A stretch of 64,000 bases of DNA, from assembly GCF_013002715.1 (NCBI RefSeq), contig NZ_JABENB010000003.1:248001-312000 (forward strand). Reading direction: 5' to 3'. Shown here piece by piece: positions 54,196 through 62,186 of this stretch. Origin of the DNA: Flexivirga aerilata. Its GTDB lineage: Bacteria; Actinomycetota; Actinomycetes; Actinomycetales; Dermatophilaceae. The first letter of the stretch is position 1. Every line of letters begins with the position of its first letter. The notes below the pieces were generated by a model that was not told the DNA's origin, made no database searches, and saw nothing but the letters and a program-made list of their open reading frames with translations. The translations under genes were made by a program, and so were the position numbers.

Positions 54196-55575
54196 GTGAC
54201 CTTGCTCAGCTCCGATTTCGTGCCGGTCTCCAGTCCGGAGCAACGGCGACTGCAGCGCAGCTGGTACTGGTACGACTGGGCGGCCGCGTCCTACGTGACG
54301 GTGACCGCGGCGGTGCTGCTCTCGCCATACCTCACCTCGATCGCCAATCGCGAGGCCTGCCCGGCCCAGCCGAGCGGCGACACCTGCAACGCCAACCTGC
54401 ACGTGCTCGGCATCGGCATCGCGCCCGGTTCGCTGGTGCCCTACATGCTCACCCTGTCAACGGTCCTCTCGGCGATCGTCCTGGTCTTCGTCGGTGCGAT
54501 CGCCGACCGGTCACGGCACCCGATCAGGCTGCTCGGCGGCTTCACGTATGTCGGGGCCGCCGCGGCGTGCTCGATGATCTTCATCGGCGGCGACAACTGG
54601 GAGCTCGGGGTGGTGCTCGCGATCGTCGCCAATCTTGCGCTCGGGGCCGCCCTCATCGTCTACTCCGCGGTCATGGTTCGGATCACTCCCCCGGACGACC
54701 GCGACCACGTGTCGTCGCGTGGCTGGGCCTACGGCTACCTCGGCGGCGGCTCTCTGCTCGCCGCCACGCTGGTGCTGCTGATCGTCCACGACGCGATCGG
54801 CCTCGACAAGGAGGGCGCGGTGCGGGTCGCCTTCCTGGTCGCCGGACTGTGGTGGGCGCTGTTCGCGATCATCCCGCTGCGCGGGTTGCGGCACCTGACG
54901 GGCGTGCCGCTGGAGAGCGCGGCCACCGGCATACGGGGCAGCCTGCGGCAGCTGCGGGCGACCTTCGCGTCGCTGCGCTACTACCCGCAGACCAAGCGCT
55001 TCCTCTTCGCCTACCTGTTCTACAACGACGGCATGCAGACGGTGATCGCCGTCGCCAGCCTCTACGGCAGCAAGCAGCTGGGCTTCAGCGAGAGTCAGCT
55101 GGTCGTCACCATCCTCCTGGTGCAGTTCGTGGCGTTCTTCGGCGCGCTCGCCTTCGGCCGGCTCGCCTACCGGCACGGCGCCCAGCGGATGATCTACTCC
55201 AGCCTGTTCCTCTGGACCGCGGTGGTGTGCATCGCGTGCTTCCTGCCCGACGGGCAGTTCGCGCTGTGGCTGTTGCTCGCCGCCGGCATCGGGGTGGTGC
55301 TCGGTGGGAGCCAGTCGCTGTCCCGGTCGCTCTACAGCGGGCTGATCCCGGCCGGCCGCGAATCGGAGTTCTTCAGCCTCTACCAGGCCATGGAGCGGGG
55401 CACGAGCTGGCTCGGCACGCTCGTCTTCGGTTTGGTCTATCAGTGGTTCCGGGACTACCGTCTGTCGATCGTGGCGTTGGTCATCTTCTTCGGCGTCGGT
55501 GCGATCGCGTTGCGCGGCGTACGGGTGCGCGAAGGGATCGTCGCGGCCGGCAACACCCCGCCACAGGTGGTGTGA
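54196..55575 (+). CDS. MFS transporter, Atg22/UMF1-like
   Basis: A 459-residue transporter with about 12 spans. The WYWYDWAAASYVTVTAAVLLSPYL start (YDWA motif) and TKRFLFAYLFYNDGMQTVIAVA are typical of the Atg22-like/UMF1 group, whose yeast founder exports amino acids from the vacuole. The bacterial substrate is unknown. GVVLGGSQSLSRSLYSGLIPAGRESEFFSLYQ is the late conserved block. The GTG at 54196 is preceded by AAGGGTG. The 248 bp after it hold the rbpA promoter and nothing else I could recognise. Confidence 0.87.
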   Translation: MTLLSSDFVPVSSPEQRRLQRSWYWYDWAAASYVTVTAAVLLSPYLTSIANREACPAQPSGDTCNANLHVLGIGIAPGSLVPYMLTLSTVLSAIVLVFVGAIADRSRHPIRLLGGFTYVGAAAACSMIFIGGDNWELGVVLAIVANLALGAALIVYSAVMVRITPPDDRDHVSSRGWAYGYLGGGSLLAATLVLLIVHDAIGLDKEGAVRVAFLVAGLWWALFAIIPLRGLRHLTGVPLESAATGIRGSLRQLRATFASLRYYPQTKRFLFAYLFYNDGMQTVIAVASLYGSKQLGFSESQLVVTILLVQFVAFFGALAFGRLAYRHGAQRMIYSSLFLWTAVVCIACFLPDGQFALWLLLAAGIGVVLGGSQSLSRSLYSGLIPAGRESEFFSLYQAMERGTSWLGTLVFGLVYQWFRDYRLSIVALVIFFGVGAIALRGVRVREGIVAAGNTPPQVV

Positions 55576-55717
55576 GCCGAGGCCGCGCAGCCCGCAGCCG
55601 CGGCCGTTCAGCAAACTGACAGGCGCGCACGGCAACCATTCCGGGTGCCCGTACGTCCTTCATGGTGAGACGGCGCATCGGGGCGTGCCGACGGAGGTCG
55701 AAGTCACGTCCTGCAGC

Positions 55718-55744
55718 GGGAACACGATGACCCGATCGACCGTT
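55718..55744 (+). promoter_or_regulatory. Sigma-R/SigH-like promoter of rbpA
   Basis: GGGAAC (55718-55723) and GTT (55742-55744) are spaced by 18 bp, with CGTTG at the -10, close to the actinobacterial GGAAT-N18-GTT thiol-stress consensus. A leader of about 75 nt would precede the rbpA ATG at 55824. rbpA of Streptomyces coelicolor is a known sigma-R target, which supports the match. Confidence 0.75.
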
Positions 55745-55823
55745 GAAGCACACAGATCGCCGAGATGCAAGACCTAATTTTCCGCATCGCTCTCGGCAGC
55801 CGACGAGGAAGAAGTGATGGGCC

Positions 55824-56183
55824 ATGGCAGAGCGTTCGTTGCGAGGAACCAACCTCAGCACATTGTCGCTGGAGACTGAGGAGGGCATCGCCTTCAGTGA
55901 GCGACAGATCGTGCGTTACGTGTGCCCCGAAGGTCACGTGAGCGAACTGCCGTTCTCCGTCGAGGCCGAGATCCCGGGGCTGTGGGAGTGCCGTTGTGGC
56001 GCCGAGGCCAAGCTGCAGGACGGCCCCGAGCCGCAGCGCAAGCCGGTCAAGCCGCAGCGCACCCACTGGGACATGCTGCTCGAGCGCCGTTCGATCCCGG
56101 AGCTGGAGGAGCTGCTCGAGGAGCGGCTGACGCTGCTGCGCGCCTCCCGTGGCGAGAAGCCGCGCCGCAAGCGCAGCGCCTGA
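55824..56183 (+). CDS. rbpA: RNA polymerase-binding protein RbpA
   Basis: A 119-residue actinobacterial RbpA that binds the RNA polymerase beta/beta-prime and principal sigma factor and stabilises open complexes. The zinc-type core domain is RYVCPEGHVSELPFSVEAEIPGLWECRCGAEAKL (C34, H38, C56, C58). The basic linker and C-terminal sigma-interaction helix (THWDMLLERRSIPELEELLEERLTLLRAS) follow. The ATG at 55824 has AGGAAGAAG in front. A SigR-type promoter and a strong terminator bracket it as a single-gene unit. It is a marker of actinobacteria. Confidence 0.95.
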   Translation: MAERSLRGTNLSTLSLETEEGIAFSERQIVRYVCPEGHVSELPFSVEAEIPGLWECRCGAEAKLQDGPEPQRKPVKPQRTHWDMLLERRSIPELEELLEERLTLLRASRGEKPRRKRSA

Positions 56184-56209
56184 TTTCCTCGTACTCCAAG
56201 CCCGACCAC

Positions 56210-56252
56210 GAGAAAGGGCCGGTCGACCGCAAAGGTCGGCCGGCCCTTTCTC
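56210..56252. terminator. Bidirectional terminator hairpin after rbpA
   Basis: The arms GAGAAAGGGCCGG... and ...CCGGCCCTTTCTC pair over about 17-19 bp with a short GCAAA-type loop around 56228-56233. An A-rich left base and T-rich right base make it usable on both strands, between the convergent rbpA and fxsA genes. Confidence 0.88.
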
Positions 56253-56290
56253 ATGCCGTATGACGGGGCGCCGCTCAGGTCGGCGACAGG

Positions 56291-56902
56291 TCAGCGACGC
56301 CGGCGGCGCGGGTCGTCGTCATCGGGCTCGTCGTCCCCGACGATCCGGCCCTCGATGATCCATCGGCCGTTGCCCTGTCGCGACGGCTCGTCGTCCTCGA
56401 TGATCTCGCCGTCGATGATGTCGAGATCCTCCCTGCGCGAGCGCCCGGAGTAGCCGCCCATGCCCCCTGCGCCGGGCATCCCGCCGAGCCCCGGCATGCC
56501 GACACCCGCCACCACGCGGCGGCCGATCATCAGCTGCAGCAGGCGCCGCGACACCGACCGCATGCCGGGCAGGATGAGGATCAGGCCGATCAGCGAGGTG
56601 ACGAAGCCGGGGATGAGCAGCAGCAGCCCGCCGACCACCAGCTGCGGCGCGTCGGCGACCTCAGGAGCGGGCGGCCGGCCGGTGGCCATCGCCTGCCGGA
56701 CCTCGCGCACGGCGCCGGCCGAGGCGCGTTTGATCACCACGACACCGGCGCAGAAGCACGCGAGGAGGGCGAGCAGCGTCCACCAGCCGATGGCCTTCCA
56801 GACCAGCACGATCACGACGATCTCGATGATCGGCATCAGCAGGGCGAGGACAAGCAGCAGCCGCACCCAGAACGGGCGGCGAGGGCGCACGGGAGTCGTC
56901 AT
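56291..56902 (-). CDS. fxsA: FxsA family membrane protein
   Basis: A 203-residue protein with the FxsA domain in residues about 10-125: LLLVLALLMPIIEIVVIVLVWKAIGWW, the KRASAGAVREVRQAM loop and the LLLIPGFVTSLIGLILILPGMR helix pair. A glycine/methionine-rich segment and a highly acidic-basic tail (IIDGEIIEDDEPSRQGNGRWIIEGRIVGDDEPDDDD) follow. FxsA of E. coli affects F-plasmid exclusion of phage T7, and the general role is unknown. It follows ppm on the same strand with a 3-bp gap, so it is the last gene of the lnt-ppm-fxsA operon. Confidence 0.88.
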   Translation of the reverse strand: MTTPVRPRRPFWVRLLLVLALLMPIIEIVVIVLVWKAIGWWTLLALLACFCAGVVVIKRASAGAVREVRQAMATGRPPAPEVADAPQLVVGGLLLLIPGFVTSLIGLILILPGMRSVSRRLLQLMIGRRVVAGVGMPGLGGMPGAGGMGGYSGRSRREDLDIIDGEIIEDDEPSRQGNGRWIIEGRIVGDDEPDDDDPRRRRR

Positions 56903-56905
56903 TTG

Positions 56906-57694
56906 TCAGAGTGAACGCCGGCGGGCGCCGGTACGTTCCGCCAGCGAGCGCAGCTGACCCACGCGGTAGCGCACGCCCCACCGGGTGATGTTGCGCAGGG
57001 ACTCCCGGGCGATGTCGGGGTTCATCTTGGACTGGCCGATCTCGCGCTCGACGAACGTGATCGGCACCTCGACGATGCGCAGGTCACGGCGCACCGCCCG
57101 CCAGGTGAGGTCGGCCTGGAAGCAGTAGCCGTAGGAGTCGACGTCGTCCAGGCCCATCGCGCGCAGCGCATCGGCGCGGTAGACCCGGAAGCCGGCGGTC
57201 GCGTCGTTGACCGGCATGCCGAGCAGGGTCTTGATGTAGATGTTGCCGCCGATGCTCAGCACCTTGCGGCTGAGTGGCCAGTTGACGATCTTGCCGCCGG
57301 GCACCCAGCGCGAGCCGATCACGACGTCGGCATCGGCCGCCTGCGCCAGCATCGCCGGGAGCGTCTCCGGCGGGTGCGAGCCGTCGGCGTCGATCTCGAC
57401 CAGCGCGTCGTATCCGCGGGCGAGGCCCCACTCGAAGCCCGCGAGGTAGGCCCGTCCGAGACCTTCCTTGCCGGTGCGGTGCAGCACCTGCACGTGCGGG
57501 TCGGCCGCGGCGAGTTCGTCGGCGACCTCGCCGGTGCCGTCGGGCGAGTTGTCGTCCAGCACCAGGACGTCGGCGTCGGGCACGCTCTCGCGCAGGCGCC
57601 GCACGATCAGCGGCAGGTTCTCGCGTTCGTTGTAGGTCGGGACGAGCGCCAGCACCTTGGTGAGCGGCGGTCGTGCGGTCGTGGCGTCAGACAA
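56906..57694 (-). CDS. ppm1: Polyprenol monophosphomannose synthase (GT2; Ppm1 catalytic domain)
   Basis: A 262-residue family-2 glycosyltransferase that moves mannose from GDP-mannose to polyprenyl phosphate for lipoarabinomannan-type glycans and protein mannosylation. Motifs: VPTYNERENLPLIVRR, VLDDNSPDGTGEVAD, VEIDADGSHPPE (DxD-type), MPVNDATAGFRVYR and FVEREIGQSKM. The start is the TTG at 57694, because AGGAGG lies 9 nt upstream and an ATG is lacking. The TTG lies within the lnt stop region (overlap 8 bp), so translation is coupled. In mycobacteria Ppm1 and Lnt are fused; here they are separate but adjacent. Confidence 0.9.
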   Translation of the reverse strand: MSDATTARPPLTKVLALVPTYNERENLPLIVRRLRESVPDADVLVLDDNSPDGTGEVADELAAADPHVQVLHRTGKEGLGRAYLAGFEWGLARGYDALVEIDADGSHPPETLPAMLAQAADADVVIGSRWVPGGKIVNWPLSRKVLSIGGNIYIKTLLGMPVNDATAGFRVYRADALRAMGLDDVDSYGYCFQADLTWRAVRRDLRIVEVPITFVEREIGQSKMNPDIARESLRNITRWGVRYRVGQLRSLAERTGARRRSL

Positions 57695-59279
57695 CCTCGT
57701 GGACCTCCTGGCTCGATGCGGTGCGGCGGCGTGCCGCCCGGTTGCCGCCGATGGCGGCACCGCACAGTAGCAACGCCGCCGCAGAGCCGAGCCATTCGGG
57801 CACTGCGCCGACGCGTGTCGCGAGGGTCTGTCCCGTGCGCAGCGGCAGTTCGTCGTTCATCGCGGCCGGGGTGAACTGACCGGTCTTGTCGTGCACCTGC
57901 CCGTCCGGGGTGATCAGACCGCTCACCCCGACGGTCGACACGTGCACGATCGACCGGCCGAGCTCGATGGCGCGGATCCGCGAGATCGCGAGCTGCTGCT
58001 CGGACTCCGCGGTGCGCCCGAACGTGGCGTTGTTGGTCTGCACCGCGAGGATCTGCGCTCCCTCCTTCACCGGGTTGCGGGTGAGGGAGTCGTAGGCGAC
58101 CTCGAAGCAGATGATCGGCGCGACCTTGACGATGCCGTCGGACGTGGTCGGCACCTTGAACAGGCCGGTCTTGGTGCCGGCGGTGAAGTTGCCGGCCAGG
58201 TCGACGGTCTTGGTGAAGGTGCGGAAGAACGACCGGTAGGGCATGTACTCCGCGAACGGCACCGGGTGCTGCTTGACGTAGCGGTCGACGATCCCCTTGT
58301 CGGGCACGTAGAGCAGCGAGGTGTTGCTGGTCTGGGGCGCCGGCTCCTGCAGCACCGCACCGACGATGATCGGCAGCCCGATCCGGTTGACGGTCTGGAT
58401 GATCTCGGTGCCGGCGTCGGCGTTGCGGGTGGGGTCGATGTCGGAGGCGTTCTCGGGCCAGATCACCAGCGCCGGCTCCGGCATCGTGCCGGCCTTGATC
58501 TGGGCCGCGGCCTGGTCGGTGACGCGGATGTGATTGTCGAGCACGGCGCGGCGCTGCGCGTTGAAGTCCAGGCCCGCGGTCGGCACGTTGCCCTGGATGG
58601 CGAGCACCCGCACCTTCTTGCCGCCGCTCGGGGTCGGGTATGCCGCAGCGAGCCCGATGACTGCCAGCACCGCGACGACCGGGCCCAGCCGGCGCACGGT
58701 GGCCGCGACCGGGACCCCGCGGCGCACCCGGTCGATGCTGAGTGCGAGCAGGCCGCCGAGCAGCGCGACGACGAAGGTGAGGCCGGGTGCGCCGAAGATC
58801 GACGCCAGGTGTGCCAGCGGTGAGTTCGCCTGTGACCAGGCCAGCCGGGACCAGGGGAAGCCGCCGAACGGCATCGAGTCGCGCACTGCTTCCTGCAGCA
58901 CCCAGAGCAGTGCGATGGCGAGCGGCCGGACGTGCGGCCCGTCGGGCGGCGACAGCCACTTCGGCAGCCGCTGCCAGCGGCGGGCTGACTGCACGAGGGC
59001 GCAGCCGGCGGCCATCAGCGCGATGTAGATCGACTCGGTGACCGCGAGGGCCAGCCAGGGAAAGGCGCCCACGTAGGTGCCGGCCCAGTGCAGCGTCGGC
59101 CCGAAGCAGGCGAATCCCGCGACCAGGCCGAGCAGGAAACCGGTGCGTGCCCGGGCCCCCTTGGTGGCCAGCGCGAGCAACGCCACGCCGACGATGGACA
59201 TCGGCCACAGGGCAGGTCCGGGAAATGACAGCCACAGGCTGAGGCCGGCGGCGACCGCCAGGGCCAAGCGTCGGATCAC
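57687..59279 (-). CDS. lnt: Apolipoprotein N-acyltransferase
   Basis: A 530-residue membrane enzyme that adds the third acyl chain to lipoproteins. Residues 1-215 hold about seven spans; 222-490 are the nitrilase-fold catalytic domain. The triad is E276 (WPENASD), K336 (YVKQHPVPFAEY) and C391 (IICFEVAYD). A last span and a basic tail close it. Coupled to ppm1, with which it cooperates in lipoprotein mannosylation and acylation. A TACTCT box lies 7 nt before the GTG at 59279 (leaderless form), and a stronger promoter lies at 59468-59495, giving a longer leader. Start at 59285 is possible. Confidence 0.9.
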   Translation of the reverse strand: MIRRLALAVAAGLSLWLSFPGPALWPMSIVGVALLALATKGARARTGFLLGLVAGFACFGPTLHWAGTYVGAFPWLALAVTESIYIALMAAGCALVQSARRWQRLPKWLSPPDGPHVRPLAIALLWVLQEAVRDSMPFGGFPWSRLAWSQANSPLAHLASIFGAPGLTFVVALLGGLLALSIDRVRRGVPVAATVRRLGPVVAVLAVIGLAAAYPTPSGGKKVRVLAIQGNVPTAGLDFNAQRRAVLDNHIRVTDQAAAQIKAGTMPEPALVIWPENASDIDPTRNADAGTEIIQTVNRIGLPIIVGAVLQEPAPQTSNTSLLYVPDKGIVDRYVKQHPVPFAEYMPYRSFFRTFTKTVDLAGNFTAGTKTGLFKVPTTSDGIVKVAPIICFEVAYDSLTRNPVKEGAQILAVQTNNATFGRTAESEQQLAISRIRAIELGRSIVHVSTVGVSGLITPDGQVHDKTGQFTPAAMNDELPLRTGQTLATRVGAVPEWLGSAAALLLCGAAIGGNRAARRRTASSQEVHEVV

Positions 59280-59302
59280 GGGCACCAGAGTAGGTGACCG
59301 GC

Positions 59303-59338
59303 CTATGACGGGCGGGACCGGAGACGGTGTCGCGGCAT
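59303..59338 (-). other. Possible 11-codon leader ORF upstream of lnt
   Basis: The minus strand carries AGGAGG (59349-59354), then an ATG (59338) and the short frame MPRHRLRSRPS ending in TAG at 59303. The ribosome site is better than that of lnt. It could be a leader peptide controlling lnt, a decoy, or chance. Confidence 0.35.
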
Positions 59339-59467
59339 ACAGATGAGCCCTCCTGGTCGTTGGGGCCAATACACGTGGGTCTCCCCTGCCGCGCACGTTT
59401 TCTACTAGACGAGGGGGCCCATCCGTATGCCTGCCGCCGAGACGCTCGGTCACGACGTTGAAACCTG

Positions 59468-59495
59468 AATTTACCGACCTGTTGATAGCTGTCAA
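59468..59495 (-). promoter_or_regulatory. Strong sigma-70-like promoter reading towards lnt
   Basis: On the minus strand TTGACA (59490-59495) and TAAATT (59468-59473) are spaced by 16 bp. Transcription would begin near 59461 and give a leader of about 180 nt before the lnt start. The -35 lies inside a 20-bp palindrome (59479-59498), suggesting regulation. Confidence 0.7.
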
Positions 59496-59539
59496 CAGTC
59501 CGCTGACCTGCGTGAATGCGCGTCGTCGCAGGTCAGCGG
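59479..59539. promoter_or_regulatory. Palindrome plus 13-bp hairpin in the lnt/ybaK intergenic region
   Basis: CTGTTGATAGCTGTCAACAG (59479-59498) is symmetric except for one base pair position. Next to it, CCGCTGACCTGCG (59500-59512) and its exact complement (59527-59539) form a hairpin with a 14-nt loop. The first looks like an operator, the second like a factor-independent stop or an RNA element. This covers part of the gene-free stretch 59280-59620; the rest of it shows only the leader ORF and no coding signal. Confidence 0.7.
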
Positions 59540-59620
59540 CGCGGACCAGGCGCCCAGGAAATCGGCGTGACACGGCGTGTCGCGGGCGACACGCCGCCAC
59601 GGGCGCGGTAGAGCCGGAGC

Positions 59621-60130
59621 ATGGCAGTCAGGAAGAACCACGCCGATGCGTCGAGCACCCCGGCGATCGCGGCGCTGCGGAGTGCCGGCGTGCATTTCGA
59701 ACTGCGCGCCTACGAGCACGACCCGGACATGCGGTCGTTCGGCGCGGAGGCTGCCGCCGAGCTCGGGGTTGAGCCGGATCGGGTCTTCAAGACGCTGGTG
59801 GTGCAGACCGATCGCACCGCCGACAAGGGGCTGGTGGTGGCTGTGGTGCCCGTCGCCGGACAGCTCGACCTCAAGGCGCTCGCGCGCGAAATCGGCTGCA
59901 AGAAGGCCGCATTGGCCGACCCGGCGCTTGCCGCCCGAGTCACCGGCTACCTGGTCGGTGGCATCAGTCCGATCGGGCAGAAGCGCCGCCTGCACACCGT
60001 CGTCGACGAGGGCGCGCTCCGGCACCCGACGATCCTGGTGAGCGGCGGCCGGCGCGGTCTGGACGTCGCACTGTCGCCCGCGGACCTGATCGCGGTGACC
60101 GGCGCCGTGACCGGGACGATCGCCACATAG
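59621..60130 (+). CDS. ybaK: Cys-tRNA(Pro) deacylase YbaK/EbsC
   Basis: A 169-residue editing protein that hydrolyses Cys-tRNA(Pro). Family motifs: VFKTLVVQTD (with the catalytic-site lysine K57 region), LAREIGCKKAALADPALAARVTGYLVGGISPIGQKRRLHTVVDE (GGISP loop), and VSGGRRGLDVALSPADL. Full length, cytoplasmic. ATG at 59621 with GAGCCGGAG in front, a modest ribosome site. Convergent with the Lrp gene, with a 5-bp gap. Confidence 0.92.
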   Translation: MAVRKNHADASSTPAIAALRSAGVHFELRAYEHDPDMRSFGAEAAAELGVEPDRVFKTLVVQTDRTADKGLVVAVVPVAGQLDLKALAREIGCKKAALADPALAARVTGYLVGGISPIGQKRRLHTVVDEGALRHPTILVSGGRRGLDVALSPADLIAVTGAVTGTIAT

Positions 60131-60135
60131 CGCGC

Positions 60136-60594
60136 TCAGTCGGCGGATTCGCCGGCGGCCAGCGGCGAGCGGTCCTCCCACGGGGTGCTGAGCACGACCG
60201 TGGTGCGCGTCGTGACGTTGGCCGCCGCGCGCACCCGTGCGAGGAGGAGCTCGAGGTCGCCGGGGGTGCCGACCCGCACCTCGAGCACGTAACTCTCCTC
60301 ACCGGCCACCGAGAAGCAGGAGTCGATCTCGGTCAGATGCCGCAGCCGATCGGGGATGTCGTCGGGCGCGGCGGGGTCGACCGGTGTCACCGAGATCAGC
60401 GCGGTCAACGGCATGCCGGCCGCCTCGTGATCGACCACCGCGCGGTAACCGCGCAGCACGCCGCGCTCCTCGAGGCGCCGAACCCGTTGGTGCACAGCGG
60501 AAGTCGACAGACCGGTCGCCTTGCCCAGGTCGGTGTAGCTGAGCCGGCCGTCACGCGCCAGCAACTGCACGATGCGACGGTCGAGTTCCTCCAT
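60136..60594 (-). CDS. Lrp/AsnC family transcriptional regulator
   Basis: A 152-residue feast/famine regulator. Helix-turn-helix: LDRRIVQLLARDGRLSYTDLGKATGLSTSAVHQRVRRLEERGVL. The RAM ligand domain follows (ALISVTPVDP, HLTEIDSCFSVAGEESYVLEVRV, LELLLARVR, VVLSTPW). A TACAGT box (60601-60606) lies 6 nt before the ATG, so the message is probably leaderless. Divergent from the exonuclease gene, sharing a 48-bp promoter region. Targets unknown. Confidence 0.9.
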   Translation of the reverse strand: MEELDRRIVQLLARDGRLSYTDLGKATGLSTSAVHQRVRRLEERGVLRGYRAVVDHEAAGMPLTALISVTPVDPAAPDDIPDRLRHLTEIDSCFSVAGEESYVLEVRVGTPGDLELLLARVRAAANVTTRTTVVLSTPWEDRSPLAAGESAD

Positions 60595-60642
60595 GCTGCG
60601 ACTGTAGTGGTTGCTCCCCCACAGATAGAGCACGATGGGCCC

Positions 60643-61578
60643 ATGCAACCGCGACTCATGCTCCTGGACTCGGCCAGTCTCTACTTCCGTGCGTTCTACG
60701 GTGTGCCCGACCGGCGGAAGACACCGGATGCCATGCCCAACAACGCGATTCGCGGCTTCATCGACATGATTGCGACGCTGGTCAACGACCACCGGCCGAC
60801 GGATCTGGTGGCGTGCTGGGACAACGACTGGCGGCCGCAGTTCCGGGTGGATGCGATCCCGTCATACAAGACCCACCGCATGGTCGACGGCACGGACGGC
60901 GTCGAGGAATCGCCGGACGAGCTCACCCCGCAGGTGCCGGTGATCGTGGATGTGCTTGCCGCAGTGGGGATTTCACGACTCGGCATCGATGGCTACGAAG
61001 CCGATGACGTGATCGGGACGCTCGCGGTCGCGGCGCACGGCTCCGCGCAGGTCGACGTGGTCACCGGTGACCGCGATCTGTTCCAGCTGGTCGACGACGA
61101 GCAGAGCGTGCGGATCCTCTACACCGCCCGCGGTGGTGTGCGCGAGCCGGACGTGGTCGATCAGGCGTTCCTGCACCGCAAGTACAACGTCGCGACGGGC
61201 GGCGCCTACGCCGACATGGCGGTGCTGCGCGGGGACACCAGTGACGGCTTGCCGGGGGTGGCCGGCATCGGCGAGAAGACCGCCGCCACGCTCATCAACC
61301 GGTATGGCGACCTGGTCGCGCTCCGCGCGGCCATCGACGCAGGGGACCCCGCGCTCAAGGGTGCCCAGCGCACGCGCCTGGAGGCGGCGTCGGACTACCT
61401 CGACGCTGCGCCTGCGGTGGTCGAGGTGGTGAAGAACGCACCGGTCCCGGCCACGCTCAGCACGGCGCTGCCGACCGCGATCGCCGATGCCGACGCCTTG
61501 CGCAGGCTCACCGCGGAGCACGACCTGACCACCCCAGTCGGGCGGCTGCTGCAGGCGTTGAATCTGCCCGCCTTGTAA
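60643..61578 (+). CDS. 5'-3' exonuclease (flap endonuclease-like, Pol I N-terminal type)
   Basis: A 311-residue FEN-family nuclease. Metal-binding motifs: LMLLDSASLYFRAFYG, CWDNDWRPQFR, IDGYEADDVIGTLA, VTGDRDLFQLV and LRGDTSDGLPGVAGIGEKTAATL, the last being the helix-hairpin-helix region. It resembles the 5' nuclease domain of DNA polymerase I as a stand-alone protein, a common arrangement in actinobacteria. It would process flaps, Okazaki RNA primers or repair intermediates. ATG at 60643; no good ribosome site. Confidence 0.9.
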   Translation: MQPRLMLLDSASLYFRAFYGVPDRRKTPDAMPNNAIRGFIDMIATLVNDHRPTDLVACWDNDWRPQFRVDAIPSYKTHRMVDGTDGVEESPDELTPQVPVIVDVLAAVGISRLGIDGYEADDVIGTLAVAAHGSAQVDVVTGDRDLFQLVDDEQSVRILYTARGGVREPDVVDQAFLHRKYNVATGGAYADMAVLRGDTSDGLPGVAGIGEKTAATLINRYGDLVALRAAIDAGDPALKGAQRTRLEAASDYLDAAPAVVEVVKNAPVPATLSTALPTAIADADALRRLTAEHDLTTPVGRLLQALNLPAL

Positions 61579-61591
61579 GGGACTTCGGCGA

Positions 61592-62149
61592 TCAGAAGCC
61601 GCGACGTCCGTGCTGCGAACGCGGGTCGCCGGGCGGGAAGGTGCCGTCGTCGTCCCCACCGTCGTCCTGGTGGTAGAGCAGCTCGTTGACCCGCACCTGC
61701 ACCTGCTCGACGCGGGGCACGTCGTGCAGTCGCACGCCGGCCTGCTCGCTGGCGTCACTGATGATGAGGGTGCCGCAGCCGAGCAGGCGGTCCAGCAGAC
61801 CCTTCTCGTAGGACACGTCGTTGATCCGGTAGAGCGGGATGTCGCGACCGGACTTGCTGAGGATGCCGCGACGGGTGATCAGCCGGCGGTTGGTGAGCAC
61901 GTAGATCGTGGTGCGCCAGCGCAGAATCGGCACCACCACGAACGCCAGCAGCAGGAGCAATGCGACGATCCACACCGCGAGGGTCGCCCAGTCCGACCAG
62001 CCCTGGCTGCTGATCCAGAACGACGCCGCGAAGGCGGCGACGATGATCAGCAAACCCAGCAGCAGCGGCAGCAGGATCGCCTTGATATGCGTGCGCAGCT
62101 CCATGTCGATCTGCTCGCCCCGGGCCAGATGCTTCGCCGAAAACGCCAT
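61592..62149 (-). CDS. PH domain-containing membrane protein (YdbT/bPH2-like)
   Basis: A 185-residue protein. Two adjacent membrane spans (ILLPLLLGLLIIVAAFAASFW; LAVWIVALLLLLAFVVVPIL) precede a bacterial PH2 domain with RWRTTIYVLTNRRLITRRGILSKSGRDIPLYRINDVSYEKG and an acidic C-terminal tail. The fold is known in families of cell-envelope proteins; the function is unknown. ATG at 62149. It lies 37 bp after the helicase gene on the same strand, so it may share its operon. Confidence 0.87.
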   Translation of the reverse strand: MAFSAKHLARGEQIDMELRTHIKAILLPLLLGLLIIVAAFAASFWISSQGWSDWATLAVWIVALLLLLAFVVVPILRWRTTIYVLTNRRLITRRGILSKSGRDIPLYRINDVSYEKGLLDRLLGCGTLIISDASEQAGVRLHDVPRVEQVQVRVNELLYHQDDGGDDDGTFPPGDPRSQHGRRGF

Positions 62150-62186
62150 GGCGGCATCCTGCCACGCGGGTCCGGGTCTCGGCGGG

